From assembly GCA_021613375.1 (NCBI GenBank), contig CM038726.1:5772877-5836876 (forward strand): a DNA stretch of 64,000 nt, written 5' to 3'. Below the pieces are notes generated by a model, which saw only the letters and a program-made list of their open reading frames with translations, ran no database searches and was not told the origin of the DNA. This DNA comes from Megaleporinus macrocephalus (taxonomy: Eukaryota > Chordata > Actinopteri > Characiformes > Anostomidae). The translations under genes and the position numbers were made by a program. This document shows positions 1-10,735 of the stretch, piece by piece (within the stretch, counting starts at the first letter, position 1; every line of letters starts with the position of its first letter).

Positions 1-795
1 GGTGAAAGGTTATGTATACAGGTGGATGTGCACAAAGGACAAACTGGGGAAAATACCAGTCATCCCGCTTGTGAACTGCAATCGGAAAGCCAACAATACC
101 ATCAAAGAAATAGCAGAATATGTATTCTTCAGATATCCACATTTTCTTCTATGGTCAACTTGCTACTTAAATAATAACACTACACGTTGATTTCCTTTAC
201 ATTATGTTCAAACTTCTCTACATTTTTTAAGCTAAGCCTACTCCTCCCCTTGAGTGAACACTCGTGTAATGTAGGTGTGGCCCATTTGCAAGTGGTCAGT
301 CAAAGTTGCAAAGAGGGCATAATAAAGAGGTGTTGAACTGGCAGCCTAGTGTAGCACTGGGAGTGTAATTTCTACACGTACCAGTCAGCAAATCCCCCCA
401 AATACTGGTGGATAGTTATTTATCTATATCTATAGCTTATCTGAAAGACCAATTAAACCTTTTCTTTTACAGAGACCACATACTGAAACAACCACACATG
501 ACAGAGAGAGCATGGTAAGTTGTTGACTTTCTAATTAAAGCTCAGTGATACATAGCATACAGTCGCTGTGCATTGAAAAACAAGTACCTCCAAAATTGCA
601 ACTTTACAGGAGAGGACAAAAACCTACTTTACTTTCAATGCAAGTCAATGGAACCAGAATTGTTTCCAAGCTATTTTGGAACATTTCTATTGGTCCATTC
701 ATCATGAAATTCACACAATGTAAATGACTATTGGCGTGTTCGAATGATGTAGAAAAATCGACAAAAATGGAGACATGTTTTTCATTGGACAGCGA

Positions 796-830
<35 letters not shown>

Positions 831-1260
831 GCTTGAAAGTAGAAAATGTATACTGTTCTATGTTAATTAATTGGCTGATGTATTTATTATATATTCTGAA
901 ACTGACTGGATCGAAAGTTCAGTATGTTCCCAAACCTACTAATGTAAAGAATTTCAGAATTTACTTTTAAGTTTATGTGAGAGTTCTTCCCTGGTATTTT
1001 TTTGTGTTTCCTAAAGAATTAATCAAATGGCTGAACTCCATGAAGGTGCTCATAAACTGAGGAGGCTGTGAATGTTCTACCAGGAGAAGAAGGAGATGCA
1101 GATGATTCAAATGAGCTCCATAAATTAGAAAACTTTATTAGAAAAGAGTGACCTAACATGCATGTCTTTTGGATGATGTAACTTAATATAATTGAATTTT
1201 ATTTAATGTAATGTAATGTTGGACCATTTCTTAAAGACCATGTTCAATAAACTTTGATAT
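1..1260 (+). pseudogene. 3' end of an upstream type B single-IGFBP-domain gene copy (copy 0), damaged
   Basis: The first exon lies outside the window. An exon 2-like block at 473-514 follows a pyrimidine-rich acceptor ending in cag and precedes a gtaagt donor; it contains GAAACAACC as in exon 2 of copies 4 and 5. An exon 3-like block starts near 1046 and matches the last exon of copy 2 (AAACTGAGGAGGCTGTG, then a CCAGGAG context). It lacks one base near its start and has TGA where copy 2 has TGG, so the tail frame is broken. AATAAA at 1247-1252 sits where the transcript should end. The open frame at 2-190 resembles nothing I recognise. Homology to copy 2 is clear by eye; non-function is inferred from the frameshift and stop. 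Confidence 0.6.
798..827. repeat. (TA)n microsatellite
   Basis: Pure TA dinucleotide run of about 15 units in the last intron of copy 0. Confidence 0.95.
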
Positions 1261-1950
1261 ACAACTAACTTTCCAATACATGGAAAATATTTCACAACAT
1301 GCCAAGTTTCATGAGTTTTTGAAAAATATTGTCACATCATGTCTGTGTTCTTGTTTACCTCGTCCTGTCAATGCCATGTGCGTCTGTCTTTGTTTTCATT
1401 CTCCTGCCCCAAGGCATGCATATCTCTTCTTGTCATGTTCTCCATGTGTAGGTGCTGACTCATGCAGCCCTCATGTTTTGTAACGTTCTAGCTTCTGCCT
1501 TCTAGTTCTTCTAGCTCTTCTAGTTCTTCTAGCTGATGTTAAACTATAATCTCCAGGCCTGCACTCTATTAACACCATATACCGTTCTCAGTCATGCCAA
1601 GCATAATTAACTTTTTGAGTTGAGCTTAACGACTGCCCATCCTGTGTGGTCTGAAACTGAACAACTGCCCATCCTGTGTGGTCTGATTGCTTGACCTGTT
1701 GCCCCTGTTAGCCTGCCTTCTGAAGCAGTTTGCCCACAATGGATTTCCTGCTGTCCAGTGCTTTGTGGAAAGGTTTGCTTGCCTGGTGCTTTCCTTCTGT
1801 AGATCATGCTTGCTTACTCAATCACAGACTCCTGCTTAGGCAAACTAATCAGTCAGATGTCAGATGTACAAGAGCGTCTTTGGTAAAAACTAGGTATAGA
1901 TGTTATGGTCTTCCCCATCAGTGCCCACCATTACATACATCAAACATCTT
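1261..1950. other. Intergenic, no gene seen; stray 32-bp minisatellite units
   Basis: No coding signal. At 1,628-1,690 there are two units of the 32-bp repeat (core CTGCCCATCCTGTGTGGTC) that forms large arrays at 17.6 and 20.8 kb. A T/C-rich stretch at 1,500-1,540 is low complexity. Confidence 0.6.
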
Positions 1951-2725
1951 TCCCTGAGAGACACAACCCTGACATCTTTCCCTGAGAGACACAACCCTGA
2001 CATCTTTCCCTGAGAGAAACAACCCTGACATCTTTCCCTGAGAGAAACAACCCTGACATCTGTCCCTGAGAATGACAATCCTGACTCCTTTCCCTGAGAG
2101 ACACAACCCTGACATCTGTCCCTGAGAATGACAATCCTGACTCCTTTCCCTGAGAGACACAACCTTGACATCTTTCCCTGAGAGACACAACCCCGACTTC
2201 CTTCCCTGAGAGACACAACCCCGACTTCCTTCCCTGAGAGACACAACCCGACTTCTTTCCCTGAGAGACACAACCCTGACTTCTTTCCCTGAGAGACACA
2301 ACTCTGACTCCTTTCCCTGAGAGACACAACCCTGACATCTTTCCCTGAGAGACACAACCCTGACATCTTTCCCTGAGAGACACAACCCTGACATCTTTCC
2401 CTGAGAGACACAACCCTGACTTCTTTCCTTGAGAGACACAATCCTGACTTCTTTCCCTGAGAGACACAACCCTGACATCTTTCCCTGAGAGACACAACCC
2501 TGACTCCTTTCCCTGAGAGACACAATCCTGACATCTTTCCCTGAGAGACACAACCCTGACATCTGTCCCTGAGAGACACAACCCTGACATCTTTCCCTGA
2601 GAGACACAACCCTGACTTCTTTCCCTGAGAGACACAACCCTGACTTCTTTCCCTGAGAGACACAACCCTGACATCTTTCCCTGAGAGACACAATCCTGAC
2701 TCCTTTCCCTGAGAGACACAACCCG
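1950..2725. repeat. 28-bp minisatellite array
   Basis: About 27 head-to-tail copies of a 28-bp unit (core CCCTGACATCTTTCCCTGAG) with point variants such as ACATCT/ACTTCT/ACTCCT. The minus strand is open in all three frames for 259-286 codons, because the unit has no stop in any frame and 28 is not a multiple of 3. The resulting Ser-Gly-Lys-rich proteins are therefore by-products of the repeat, not evidence of a gene. Confidence 0.95.
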
Positions 2726-3401
2726 TTCCTATCTCCTTACCCCGTTCCACTCCTGCCAGTGTTCCCCGTCCTGTCAGTGTTCCCTATACTACTCCTTTCC
2801 TGTTCTTTTTCTGGATTTGTATTCGTCCCAGTCACTGTGTATGTTCAAATCCCTGTCTGTGTTCCCATTCCTGTTCCTTTAGGTTTTCCTGTAGCTGTTC
2901 CTATCAGTCATCGTTGTTCTTGTCCAGTCTCCTGTCATGTCTCCTGTTACACTTTTAGAAGTTCCTTTACTGTGCAAGATGCTTGGCATGCGGTTACTGA
3001 AACTAGTCGGGCAAGTAAATCCAGCTGAAGCTTAACTTAGAAATGTCCTGGGGCATTTCTTAAACCTTTTGTTGCACATTCATAAAAGACATTACTTAAA
3101 AACAAGATCGAAGATTAAAAAGCTGTTTGTTGATGAAATAGTGCCATTCATGTCAATACTGCTGTTTATAAAGACTTCAAATTTAATCTCTGTCCAAATT
3201 AACCACTACATCTCTGAACAAAACTATTGAGGATCGAAAGACAGGTGTGCACACCGCTCGAGGCTGGTGAAGCATTATTGGGGGTAAGCCCAGAAAACGC
3301 CCCTGACTGAAACTATGCACTAAGCACAAGGAGTCTTACTTACAGTCATATGTTCCTCAAGGTTCTGGCGTTCGCACTTCATTTTCACCATCTGCACTAG
3401 G
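2726..3401. other. 5' flank of type A copy 1
   Basis: No gene. From about 3,010 to 3,401 the sequence matches the flank of copy 3 (24,150-24,534): both share TTGATGAAATAGTGCCATT, a CCCCTGACTGAAACTATG block and GTTCCTCAAGGTTC just before the start codon. The conserved block probably contains the core promoter and 5' UTR. No clear TATA box was seen. Confidence 0.5.
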
Positions 3402-3699
3402 ATGTACCTAAATCGCGGCCTGATCACCCAGTTTCTGGTGGTCCTACTTGTAAGCGGTGGCTGGACACTCTCATGCTTGCCGTGTTCTGAAGCTCCTCCC
3501 TGCCCGGAGCTCCAGTGTCCAGGTGGAAAGGTTCTTGGTCCCTGCGGCTGCTGTCATGAATGTGCTAAACAACTGAAGGAGGATTGCGGGGGCCCTTTTG
3601 AGACACTCGGGACCTGCGATGAGGGGCTTCAGTGTATAATCAACTCTACAAATATATTTGCTGCTGGAGTTTGTGAAGGTATGTAGGCTTATATGTATA

Positions 3700-3776
<77 letters not shown>

Positions 3777-6700
3777 CACACACTACAGCTCAAAAGTCAC
3801 TTCAGAATTTTATTTCATGCAATTTTTATGCAATTCTCCATTGTCCATTTCACAATTAATGTAAGTGTATCAGATGATTTTTAAAGAATAAAAATGTTTG
3901 TATTAAAGTCTATTTTTGTATAGAGGCTTATTTTACATATAGTTCTATTATCAGTAATCCTCAGTCCTCTGTCTAAATCTCCTGGTACGGCCGCCAATCC
4001 AAGTTAAGGATGTTATTGGACTAATTGGTTGTTAGGACACTCTTGCTCAATTGTGATGCACAGCTGAAAAACATTCTACTAATAAGTGAGTATAAAAGGG
4101 AACAACATTCTAGGTTAGTTTAGTATCTGAAGATCAGCAGTTGATGGCTTGCTGACCGACTCACAATGACCAGAAAGAAACAACTTTCTTTAGAGACCCG
4201 TCAGTCCATTGTTGTGTTAAGGAAGAAGATACTCCATTAAAACAAGAACATTTCACTGTGATCCCAAACTTTTGAGCGGTAGTGTATTTGTATATATATA
4301 TAAAACAGATATTGTTCAAGGTCTTCAGATCTTTTCTGTGTTTTCTTTCTGGGTTAAACACTCCAAATTAAATAAATGGCATCTGTGTTTTTGTTCTTTC
4401 AACATCGATATCACATCCTCATCCTCCCATCAACCGGATTCACACCCAGCGGTGAATGGTAAGCCTGTCTATCTGAATGTGTTCAGTATATATCAGTACA
4501 GTATGTACTGTATGTGTATAATTGTTGTAGTGCTGAAAGTCTCATGCTTCACTTGTGCGTCATGCATAAAGCTTCTGTTCACTCCTGTAGAACTTCCTGA
4601 TAGGTCAGGGTGGAGAACTGACATGTAGAGCTTCTTGTTTGCCTACTGAGCTCCTTACCACAACTATCCCGTCACATATTTCCATTCAAGCCTTTAAAAG
4701 GTGTAGTAAACGCTTTCAGCACAAGAAAGAGACTGGTGTCAAGCTACAACCGAAGAGGAGGAGCTACATGCTTTAACTCATTAGTACACTGCCAAGAAGG
4801 TGAGGTACGGTGGTCGAGAAGACCCAACGCACTACATTTCACGAACGCGCTGCTAAACCGCCCTCAACACAACGGAAGTGTTTCTGGAGGACACTTAAAG
4901 GACGTGGGACCACATACAGCGACGCAATGTAAACAGAACCACGCGGAGCCGTGGTAGCATCTAATAGTGATGGGTAAATGATACTGAGGCTTCAGAGCTG
5001 GTGTGGAGAAATTTTGTTTATGAAGCGCGTAACGAGGCTTGCTTTGTTAAGGGCGAGTGACCTCACTGATGGTGTCTGAAGCCTCGCTGGTTCAGGATGT
5101 GGTTCGAGTATTGGCGTGATTTATTGTTTCTTAATAAAAATTAAAGTGACCGTCAAACCACAATCACTGTCCCATCTCTTAAAACCACTGCAACAGTTTC
5201 AACATCAATATCTCACATCCTACTGGATGTTTTTTTAATTAACAGACCCACACAATCAAACACATATCAGATGAACAAATGAATGAACCACAGAAAATTA
5301 AATTAAGGTGTTTTATGTATATACCATGCTGACAACGTTGCAAGAGGCTGTCGCAAACAGTTGAAAAGACAATAAAAGTTTTGGCCAGCAGGGGGGTTCG
5401 TGTGCACATGAAGCTTCGAGTGATGAAGCTTTGTTTTAAACCAGCTGGAAGGAAAGCTTCAACGCTTCAAGAGCCATCTGATCTGGCCATCACTAGCTTC
5501 TAATGAGAAGTAATTCTGGATAGTTAGTAAATATAGTTAAACTTAAACGGCTCCACGTGGTTCCGTTTACACTGCGTCGCTGTATGTGGTCCCACGACCT
5601 TCAGGTGTCCTTCTGAAACACTTCTGTTGTGTTGTGGACGGTTTTCATGAATTCATGAATTTGTTCATGAATTTGCAGTGCGTTTGTTAAATGTAGTGCC
5701 GAAGTTGTCATTTTGATGAAAGTGTTTTCTGTTTGCGTTGGCCACCATAGCGAGGTGGCTGAGGACGAGGAGAAAAAGAGTTCTTAGATAACAGAAAAAG
5801 CCATGATTTCCAAAAAGCTTTCTAATTCACCTTAAGAAGCACAGCAGTTACATTCAGTTTCCTTAATTAATTTTGACAGGCACCCCAGCTTCTTGTTGTT
5901 CCACCTTAAATGGGGCTGCAGTTCTGTTCTGGCACTTCAGTCCTTAAGGTGGAACTCGAAAGTTCAAACAAGAAGCTGAGGTGCCAGAATTTAATTTCTC
6001 TCTATCATTTGAACACAACAGCTGCTCTTTACATTCCCTGGAAATTTCATAATGAATGGACCAATAGAAATGCTGCAAAATCATAATGATAATAAAACCA
6101 CTTTATACGAACTTACATTGAATACTTATATCTCCAGTCACTGTATCAGTTACTATTTTGGAGATACTCATTTTTCTTTGGACAGTATTGATATCCTTTG
6201 GATAAAAAGATGTGAAACACATTCTTAATATATCACACGCAAGCCAGAAGACACGTCAGGGTCGGTCTGTGAGTTGAGTGCTTCTGTTTCCTGCAGTGCT
6301 TGGACTGAGGGCGAAGATCCAGACCAGCAGGGGTCTGACTGAGATTGAGACGGTCATGAGGGAGGTGAGTGTGTTAACTTTTTTACAACCAGAAAATCAG
6401 AACATCCATCCATTATCTTCCACTTTATACTACTAGTCGGGGTCACAGGGGTGCTGGAGCCAATCCCAGCATCATTAGGCGAAGGCGGGGTACACCATGG
6501 ACAGATTGCCAGTCCATCGCATGGCCACCACACACTCATGCATACCCTCACACCTGCGGGCAGTTTAGAGTGAGGATACTAACATGCATGTGTTTGGACT
6601 GTGGGAGGAAACCGGAGTACCCGGAGGAACCCACTCAAACACAGAGAGAACATACACACTCCACACAGAACCACCCAGACCGGGAATCCAACCCAGATCA

Positions 6701-8049
6701 TCTTACTGTGAGGAGACAGTGCTGACCACTACACCACCATACTGACCACTACACCACCATACTAACCACTACACCACCATATTAACCACTACACCACCGT
6801 ACTAACCACTACACCACCATACTGACCACTACACCACCGTACTGACCACTACACCACCATACTAACCACTACACCACCGCACCACCGTACTAACCACTAC
6901 TCCACCGTGCTAACAACTACACCACCGTACTGACCACTACACCACCATACTAACCACTACACCACCGTGCTAACCACTATACCTCTGTACCACCATGACA
7001 TTCAGAACAAATGAATGCAAACCATTCTGTCTTCATGGAATGGGTTTCCATGGCTGAGCAACTGCACCAAGCCCCAAATCACCAAGCGCAATGTAGAGTG
7101 TGGGATGCAGTGGTGTAAAGCACGCCACCACTGGACTCTAGAGCAGTTGAGACGCATTATCTGGAGTGAACAATCACGCTTCTCCATCTGGTAATCCAAT
7201 AGACAAGTCTGGGTTTGGTGGTTGCCAGGAGAATGGTACTTGTCTGACTGCATTGTGCCGAGTGTAAAGTTTGGTGGAGGGGGGATTATGATGTGGGGTT
7301 GTTTTTCAGCAGTTGGGCTTGGTTTTTCAGGTCTTGGTTTTTCAGGAGTTGGGCCTTAGTTTCAGTGAAAGGAACTCTTAATGCTTTAGCAGACCAAGAG
7401 ATTCTGGACAATTTCAGGCTCCCAACTTTGTGGGGACCGTTTGGGGACAGCCCCTTCCTGTTCCAACATGACTGCCATCCAGTGCACAAAGCAACTCCAT
7501 AAAGACATGGAGGAGAGAGTTTGGTGTGGAAGAACTTGACTGGCCTGCACAGAGTCCTGACCTCAAATGAATTCACAGTCACGCTTTAGTTTCACTTTCA
7601 CTTTGTTTGACCCTTTACAGTTAACGTCTAATATCTGATTGAATTTAAATGAACTTCACTCGAACTTTACATTGCTTCCACTTGAATATCTGTTGTTGGT
7701 GTAACATAAGAACTGAATAAACTGTATGAAAGCTAGGAGACGTGCACATAGAGCTGTGAGCTAATGAGAATTTAACACTATGATCAAAAAAATAAGGGTT
7801 TTCGTTAGAGGTTTCATTTCAATCTGAATAGCTGAAAGAGAAAAACTCTGTTGTGTTTAGTTTGAGCTCCATGTGCTGGTCCTAATCTCTTGGACCAAAC
7901 CTGAGCAGTGTGAGACATTGCTGACTTACCATGTGTGTGTTTCTCTGCAGCTCTGTTCCGACATGATCAGAGCAGGACTTCGAGAAGACTTCTCCATACA
8001 CGTCCGAGACCTTCAACTCCATTTCAACTGTCCAGGAAGCACAATGTAA
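3402..8049 (+). CDS. Single-IGFBP-domain secreted protein, type A, copy 1 (four exons, apparently intact)
   Basis: Proposed exons are 3402-3678, 4450-4458, 6297-6364 and 7951-8049. They sum to 453 nt, giving 150 residues in one open frame. Residues 1-24 form a signal peptide with a hydrophobic core FLVVLLV. Residues 25-91 form an IGFBP N-terminal domain with 12 cysteines (25, 28, 34, 39, 48, 50, 51, 54, 62, 72, 78, 91), including the family signature CGCCHECA and a CPGGK loop. Asn81 in NST is a possible N-glycosylation site. The C-terminal tail (LGLRAK..., then [13 protein letters not shown]...) has no family I recognise. AATAAA lies at 8053-8058, four bases past the stop. Introns contain a foldback element, a hAT-like MITE, a SINE and a Tc1 remnant. 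The family binds IGF or acts as secreted single-domain factors; the ligand here is unknown. The 9-nt exon is inferred from frame and splice sites only. Confidence 0.75.
3703..3771. repeat. (TA)n microsatellite in intron 1 of copy 1
   Basis: About 34 TA units starting 25 bases after the first donor. Copy 2 has a similar tract at the same relative place. Confidence 0.97.
4856..5643. mobile_element. Foldback (long inverted repeat) element in copy 1 intron 2
   Basis: About 95 bp at 4,856-4,952 recurs in reverse complement at 5,547-5,643. The shared core includes GTGGGACCACATACAGCGAC. Arms differ at scattered positions. The space between them is mostly a separate hAT-like MITE (4,965-5,495), so the two are nested. 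No coding capacity. Confidence 0.7.
4965..5495. mobile_element. hAT-like non-autonomous element (MITE) nested in the foldback element
   Basis: The element starts TAGTGATGG and ends CCATCACTA, a perfect 9-bp terminal inverted repeat. Flanking 8-mers are gcatctaa (4957-4964) and gcttctaa (5496-5503), matching at 7 of 8 bases as an 8-bp hAT-type target duplication. No transposase frame; 531 bp. Confidence 0.7.
5750..6000. repeat. Dispersed repeat with internal hairpin
   Basis: A block beginning near GAGGTGGCTGAG and ending in AACAAGAAGCTGAGGTGCC recurs at 18,320-18,500, 21,175-21,360 and 25,735-26,090. Inside it GGCACCCCAGCTTCTTG (about 5,879) pairs with CAAGAAGCTGAGGTGCC (about 5,975), so the tail can fold as a hairpin, as a MITE would. 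No transposase. Confidence 0.6.
6404..6727 (-). mobile_element. tRNA-derived fish SINE, minus orientation, in copy 1 intron 3
   Basis: Reverse complement reads a head GGTGGTGTAGTGGTCAGCAC (A-box-like), a degenerate B-box region (GGGTTGGATTCCC), a body with TTTCCTCCCACAGTCC and GATGGACTGGCAATCTGTCC, and a GGATGGATG tail. This is the widespread fish SINE with tRNA-like head and GGAT tail. Recognition is from memory of its typical sequence; a full-length match is inferred. Confidence 0.8.
6722..6998 (-). repeat. 20-bp tandem repeat made of the SINE tRNA-like head
   Basis: About 13 copies of ACTAACCACTACACCACCAT on the plus strand (GTGGTGTAGTGGTTAGTACG family on the minus strand) directly abut the 5' head of the SINE at 6,404-6,727. 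The unit equals the first bases of that SINE, so the array arose by expansion of its A-box region. The same unit forms a 1.6-kb array at 58,625-60,225. Confidence 0.85.
6999..7575 (+). mobile_element. Tc1/mariner transposase remnant
   Basis: Plus-strand frames, interrupted by stops and shifts, encode Tc1-like pieces: [56 protein letters not shown] with a catalytic-type Asp, and [10 protein letters not shown] with the last catalytic-region Asp. Order matches a Tc1 catalytic domain. The N-terminal DNA-binding half is absent. A short TTTTTCAGG repetition near 7,325 looks like a local expansion. Dead copy inside intron 3 of copy 1. Confidence 0.8.
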
Positions 8050-8052
8050 CAC

Positions 8053-8058
8053 AATAAA
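8053..8058 (+). terminator. Poly(A) signal AATAAA of copy 1
   Basis: AATAAA begins four bases after the stop codon of copy 1 exon 4; CTGTTTGTATG follows, as in the related 3' ends at 11,225 and 26,955. The usual cleavage distance would put the transcript end near 8,070-8,085. Confidence 0.65.
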
Positions 8059-8371
8059 ACTGTTTATATGACGATAAACTTAAATCTTATGTTAAACATC
8101 CAGCGAAGCTTGAATGTGAAAGAGAAGATAGAAATGTGATAAATCTGCTGGTCAGATCTGAGAACTGTGTGGGTGTGGTTGAGTGGCGAAACAGCCCAGA
8201 GCAAGTCTGCGGTTATTAGAGCAAACAGGGAAACCCTTAATGAAACAAAACAAACAATTATCTGCTTAATTTAAGAAAACCAAACTCGACAGTGACGAAT
8301 AAAATCTTGTGGTCATCATGATCTTGATCATGATCATAATGTTCCTCAGTTCTGAGTGTAACTTCCTGTGA

Positions 8372-8683
8372 CGCATGAGGAGGCAAGGAAGGTGGATACA
8401 AGTCCTTAATCACATCCAAACTTAACATATAAAACAAAGATCATTATTAACGAGCACGACTGAAGAAAACACAAGTGCGAACATTACAGCAACGCACACA
8501 ACAACAGAGGGTATAAATAGAGACACCAAACTAGGGACACCTGGCGAATGGGAGGAGACATAATCACAGAGCAGGTGAGGGGTGGAGACAAGGAGCACAT
8601 GACAAAAACAAACAGAACCAAAGGGCTTTGACAGGACAACATAAACAATAACAGACAGGTGCAAAACAGGGTAGACTGTGACA
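8372..8683 (-). mobile_element. Possible solo LTR or LTR-like repeat
   Basis: Read on the minus strand the block starts TGTCACAGTCTACCC, contains TATTTATACCCTC (TATA-like) and ends near GCGTCACA. TG...CA ends plus a central TATA suggest a solo LTR. No internal coding region adjoins it and no target duplication was established. It could equally be another dispersed repeat. Confidence 0.35.
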
Positions 8684-8869
8684 CTTCCAAACCTACACAG
8701 TGATCTGATCAGTGAGCCTTTAATGTCTTTACCAAGATAAAAACCCAAACCCTGTTTGGCCCTCATTCTACAATTCTGTTCTCATTCTTTCCATTTTCTC
8801 TTTTCATCTCTCCAATTTTGTCCTCCCTCTGTCCTGTCTCATTTCATTCGAATCTCAAATCTGTTAAGT

Positions 8870-9370
8870 ATCTTCAAATGAATTCACAGTTACGCTTTAG
8901 TTTCACTTTCACTTTGTGTGACCCTTTACAGTTATCGTCCCATATCTGATTGAGTTTGATTGAAACTGTACAATGTTTTCACTTGAATATCTGCTGTTGG
9001 TGCAACATAAGAACTGAAGGAACTGCATGAAAGCTAGGAGAAGTGCATGTAGAGCTGTGAACTAATGAAAATTTAACACTATGGTCAGAAAACAAGAGTT
9101 TATATTTCAGGTTTTTATTTCAGTCTGAATAGCTGAAAGAGAAAAACTGTTTGTTCTATTTGGGCTTCATTTGCTGGGCCTAATCTCTTGGACCAAACCA
9201 AAAGAAGAACAGTGTGAGACTTTGTTGACTTACCGTATGTGTGTTTCTCTGCAGCTTCTTTATGACATAATCTGAGCAGGACTACGAGAAGACCTCGCCG
9301 TACACATCTGAGACATTCAACTCCATTTAACTTTCCTGTAAACATCCAGTAAAATAATAAAACTATTTGT
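8870..9370 (+). pseudogene. Type A remnant R1: partial intron 3 plus degenerate exon 4
   Basis: 8,871-9,250 repeats the copy 1 intron 3 block starting near 7,570 (AATTCACAGT, then GCTTTAGTTTCACTTTCACTTTG) and ends in tgtttctctgcag at 9,254. The exon that follows at 9,255 reads Leu-Leu-Tyr-Asp-Ile-Ile-stop where copy 1 has LCSDMIRAG, so the frame is closed after six codons. Similarity continues through the AATAAAAC poly(A) region near 9,355. It is an unprocessed 3' fragment left by tandem duplication. Confidence 0.7.
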
Positions 9371-9394
9371 TTGACAGTAAACTTGAGTCGTATA

Positions 9395-9520
9395 TCAACT
9401 GAACAACTGCCCATCCTGTGTGGTCTGATGTAGAACAATTGCCCATCCTGTGAGGTCTGATGTTGAACAACTGCCCATCCTGTGCGGTCAGCTGCTGAAC
9501 AACTGCCCATCGTGTGCGAA
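9395..9520. repeat. 32-bp minisatellite, about four units
   Basis: Four degenerate copies of the unit with core GAACAACTGCCCATCCTGTG, the same family as at 17.6 and 20.8 kb. Confidence 0.9.
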
Positions 9521-9699
9521 CCTCTCAAGTTTTCTACCTGTTGTTCTGAGGGAGTTTTTCTTGTCTCTGTTGCCCCTGCTGCCCATCTTTGGAAGCTTGG
9601 ACCCTGATTTTCTGTAAAGCTACTTCATGATAATCTTCTGTAAACAGCTCTATATAAATAAACCCTGACTTGACTGGACCTGACGTGTGGTGGACAGAC

Positions 9700-10735
9700 T
9701 TAGAGACTTAGAAACTCTGATGTTCCACTGTGTTTATCTATTTTGCATGTGGAGCTTAGAGTTTATGATCAACAGTACAGCACACAAGGACCCAATAAAA
9801 CAGAAGTAAACATCAAGCATATAGCCGGTGCAGGGCCCTGGTGGAGGAAACAGATACACAAGATAAGAATGTTCGGTAACAGCTAGGCATAGATCTAATG
9901 ATCTGTTGTATTTCCCCATCCAACACATTTCCTGTGGGTTAGCCTCTGGAACATGCAAGGTTATGAACTGAGCTGTGTACCCCAAAGGACACACAGAGTA
10001 CAGCGCATATGAGGTTGATATATAAATATTGTTATAACACTGATTACCTGGCAATGATACATTTTCCCCAACAGACACAACCATATATTTTTTTAACAGA
10101 AATAGAAATAGAAAATTTAGATTTGTCAGATCTCAAAGTTCAAATTTGGCAAATCTAGAGAAGGTCACGGCTTTCCTCCATCTGTTTATATATGGTTTCT
10201 TCTTTGCATCGATGGTTTTGGGAATTGTTTCTGAGCCCCAAGATCCCCAAGAGTCTCTGGAGTTGTCACATTTGCAGAGTGAGGCGTCAGAATGTAATTG
10301 CAAGTATACTTTTATTCAACAAACATGTACTACAGACAACACTGACAATAATGCACAAGGACATGCTACATTAGACAAGAATCCTTGGAAACACATGCCG
10401 TGGTTTATTTTAAGGAAAAAGTAGATTTTTCATTGACTGACTACGGGTTGAGTGGTGGGATTCTGGAGTACAGCAGAGAGTTTTAGCTGTTAGCTCTGGA
10501 GAGGTTGTGTTTGGTTTCAGCAAATGAAATGTAAAGCTGCGTTTTGAGTCATAACCTGGAGTCATCTAAGTGTCTCCTGAGAACCACAAAGGTTAGAGTA
10601 GTTGGCTGCCCTAGTCCAGCTCTAATGCTAACATTAAGTCAAAGTAACGAGGAGGTGGACACCATAAGTTTCTGGTGATACGTTGTCCCCTGTTGGCAAA
10701 TTAATTTGACAGGTTGTGTCATCTTACTGCCCCAG
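9700..10735. other. Duplicated intronic or intergenic sequence upstream of remnant R2
   Basis: Matches parts of 18,540-19,350 and 21,390-22,330: the TTTATCTATTTTGCA block, a CAGATACACAAGATAA block and GTTTATATATGGTTTCTTCTTTG near 10,185. The 92-codon open frame at 10146-10424 is not kept in the two other copies, where in-frame stops occur, so I do not call a gene. Confidence 0.55.

Noticed and set aside
1890..2750. Minus-strand 286-codon repetitive frame
   Set aside because: Produced by a 28-bp minisatellite lacking stops in all frames; no flanking exons or promoter.
10146..10424. 92-codon frame with hydrophobic N-terminus
   Set aside because: Two close duplicates (18.9 and 21.85 kb) carry in-frame stops and lack the start codon, so the frame is not under selection.
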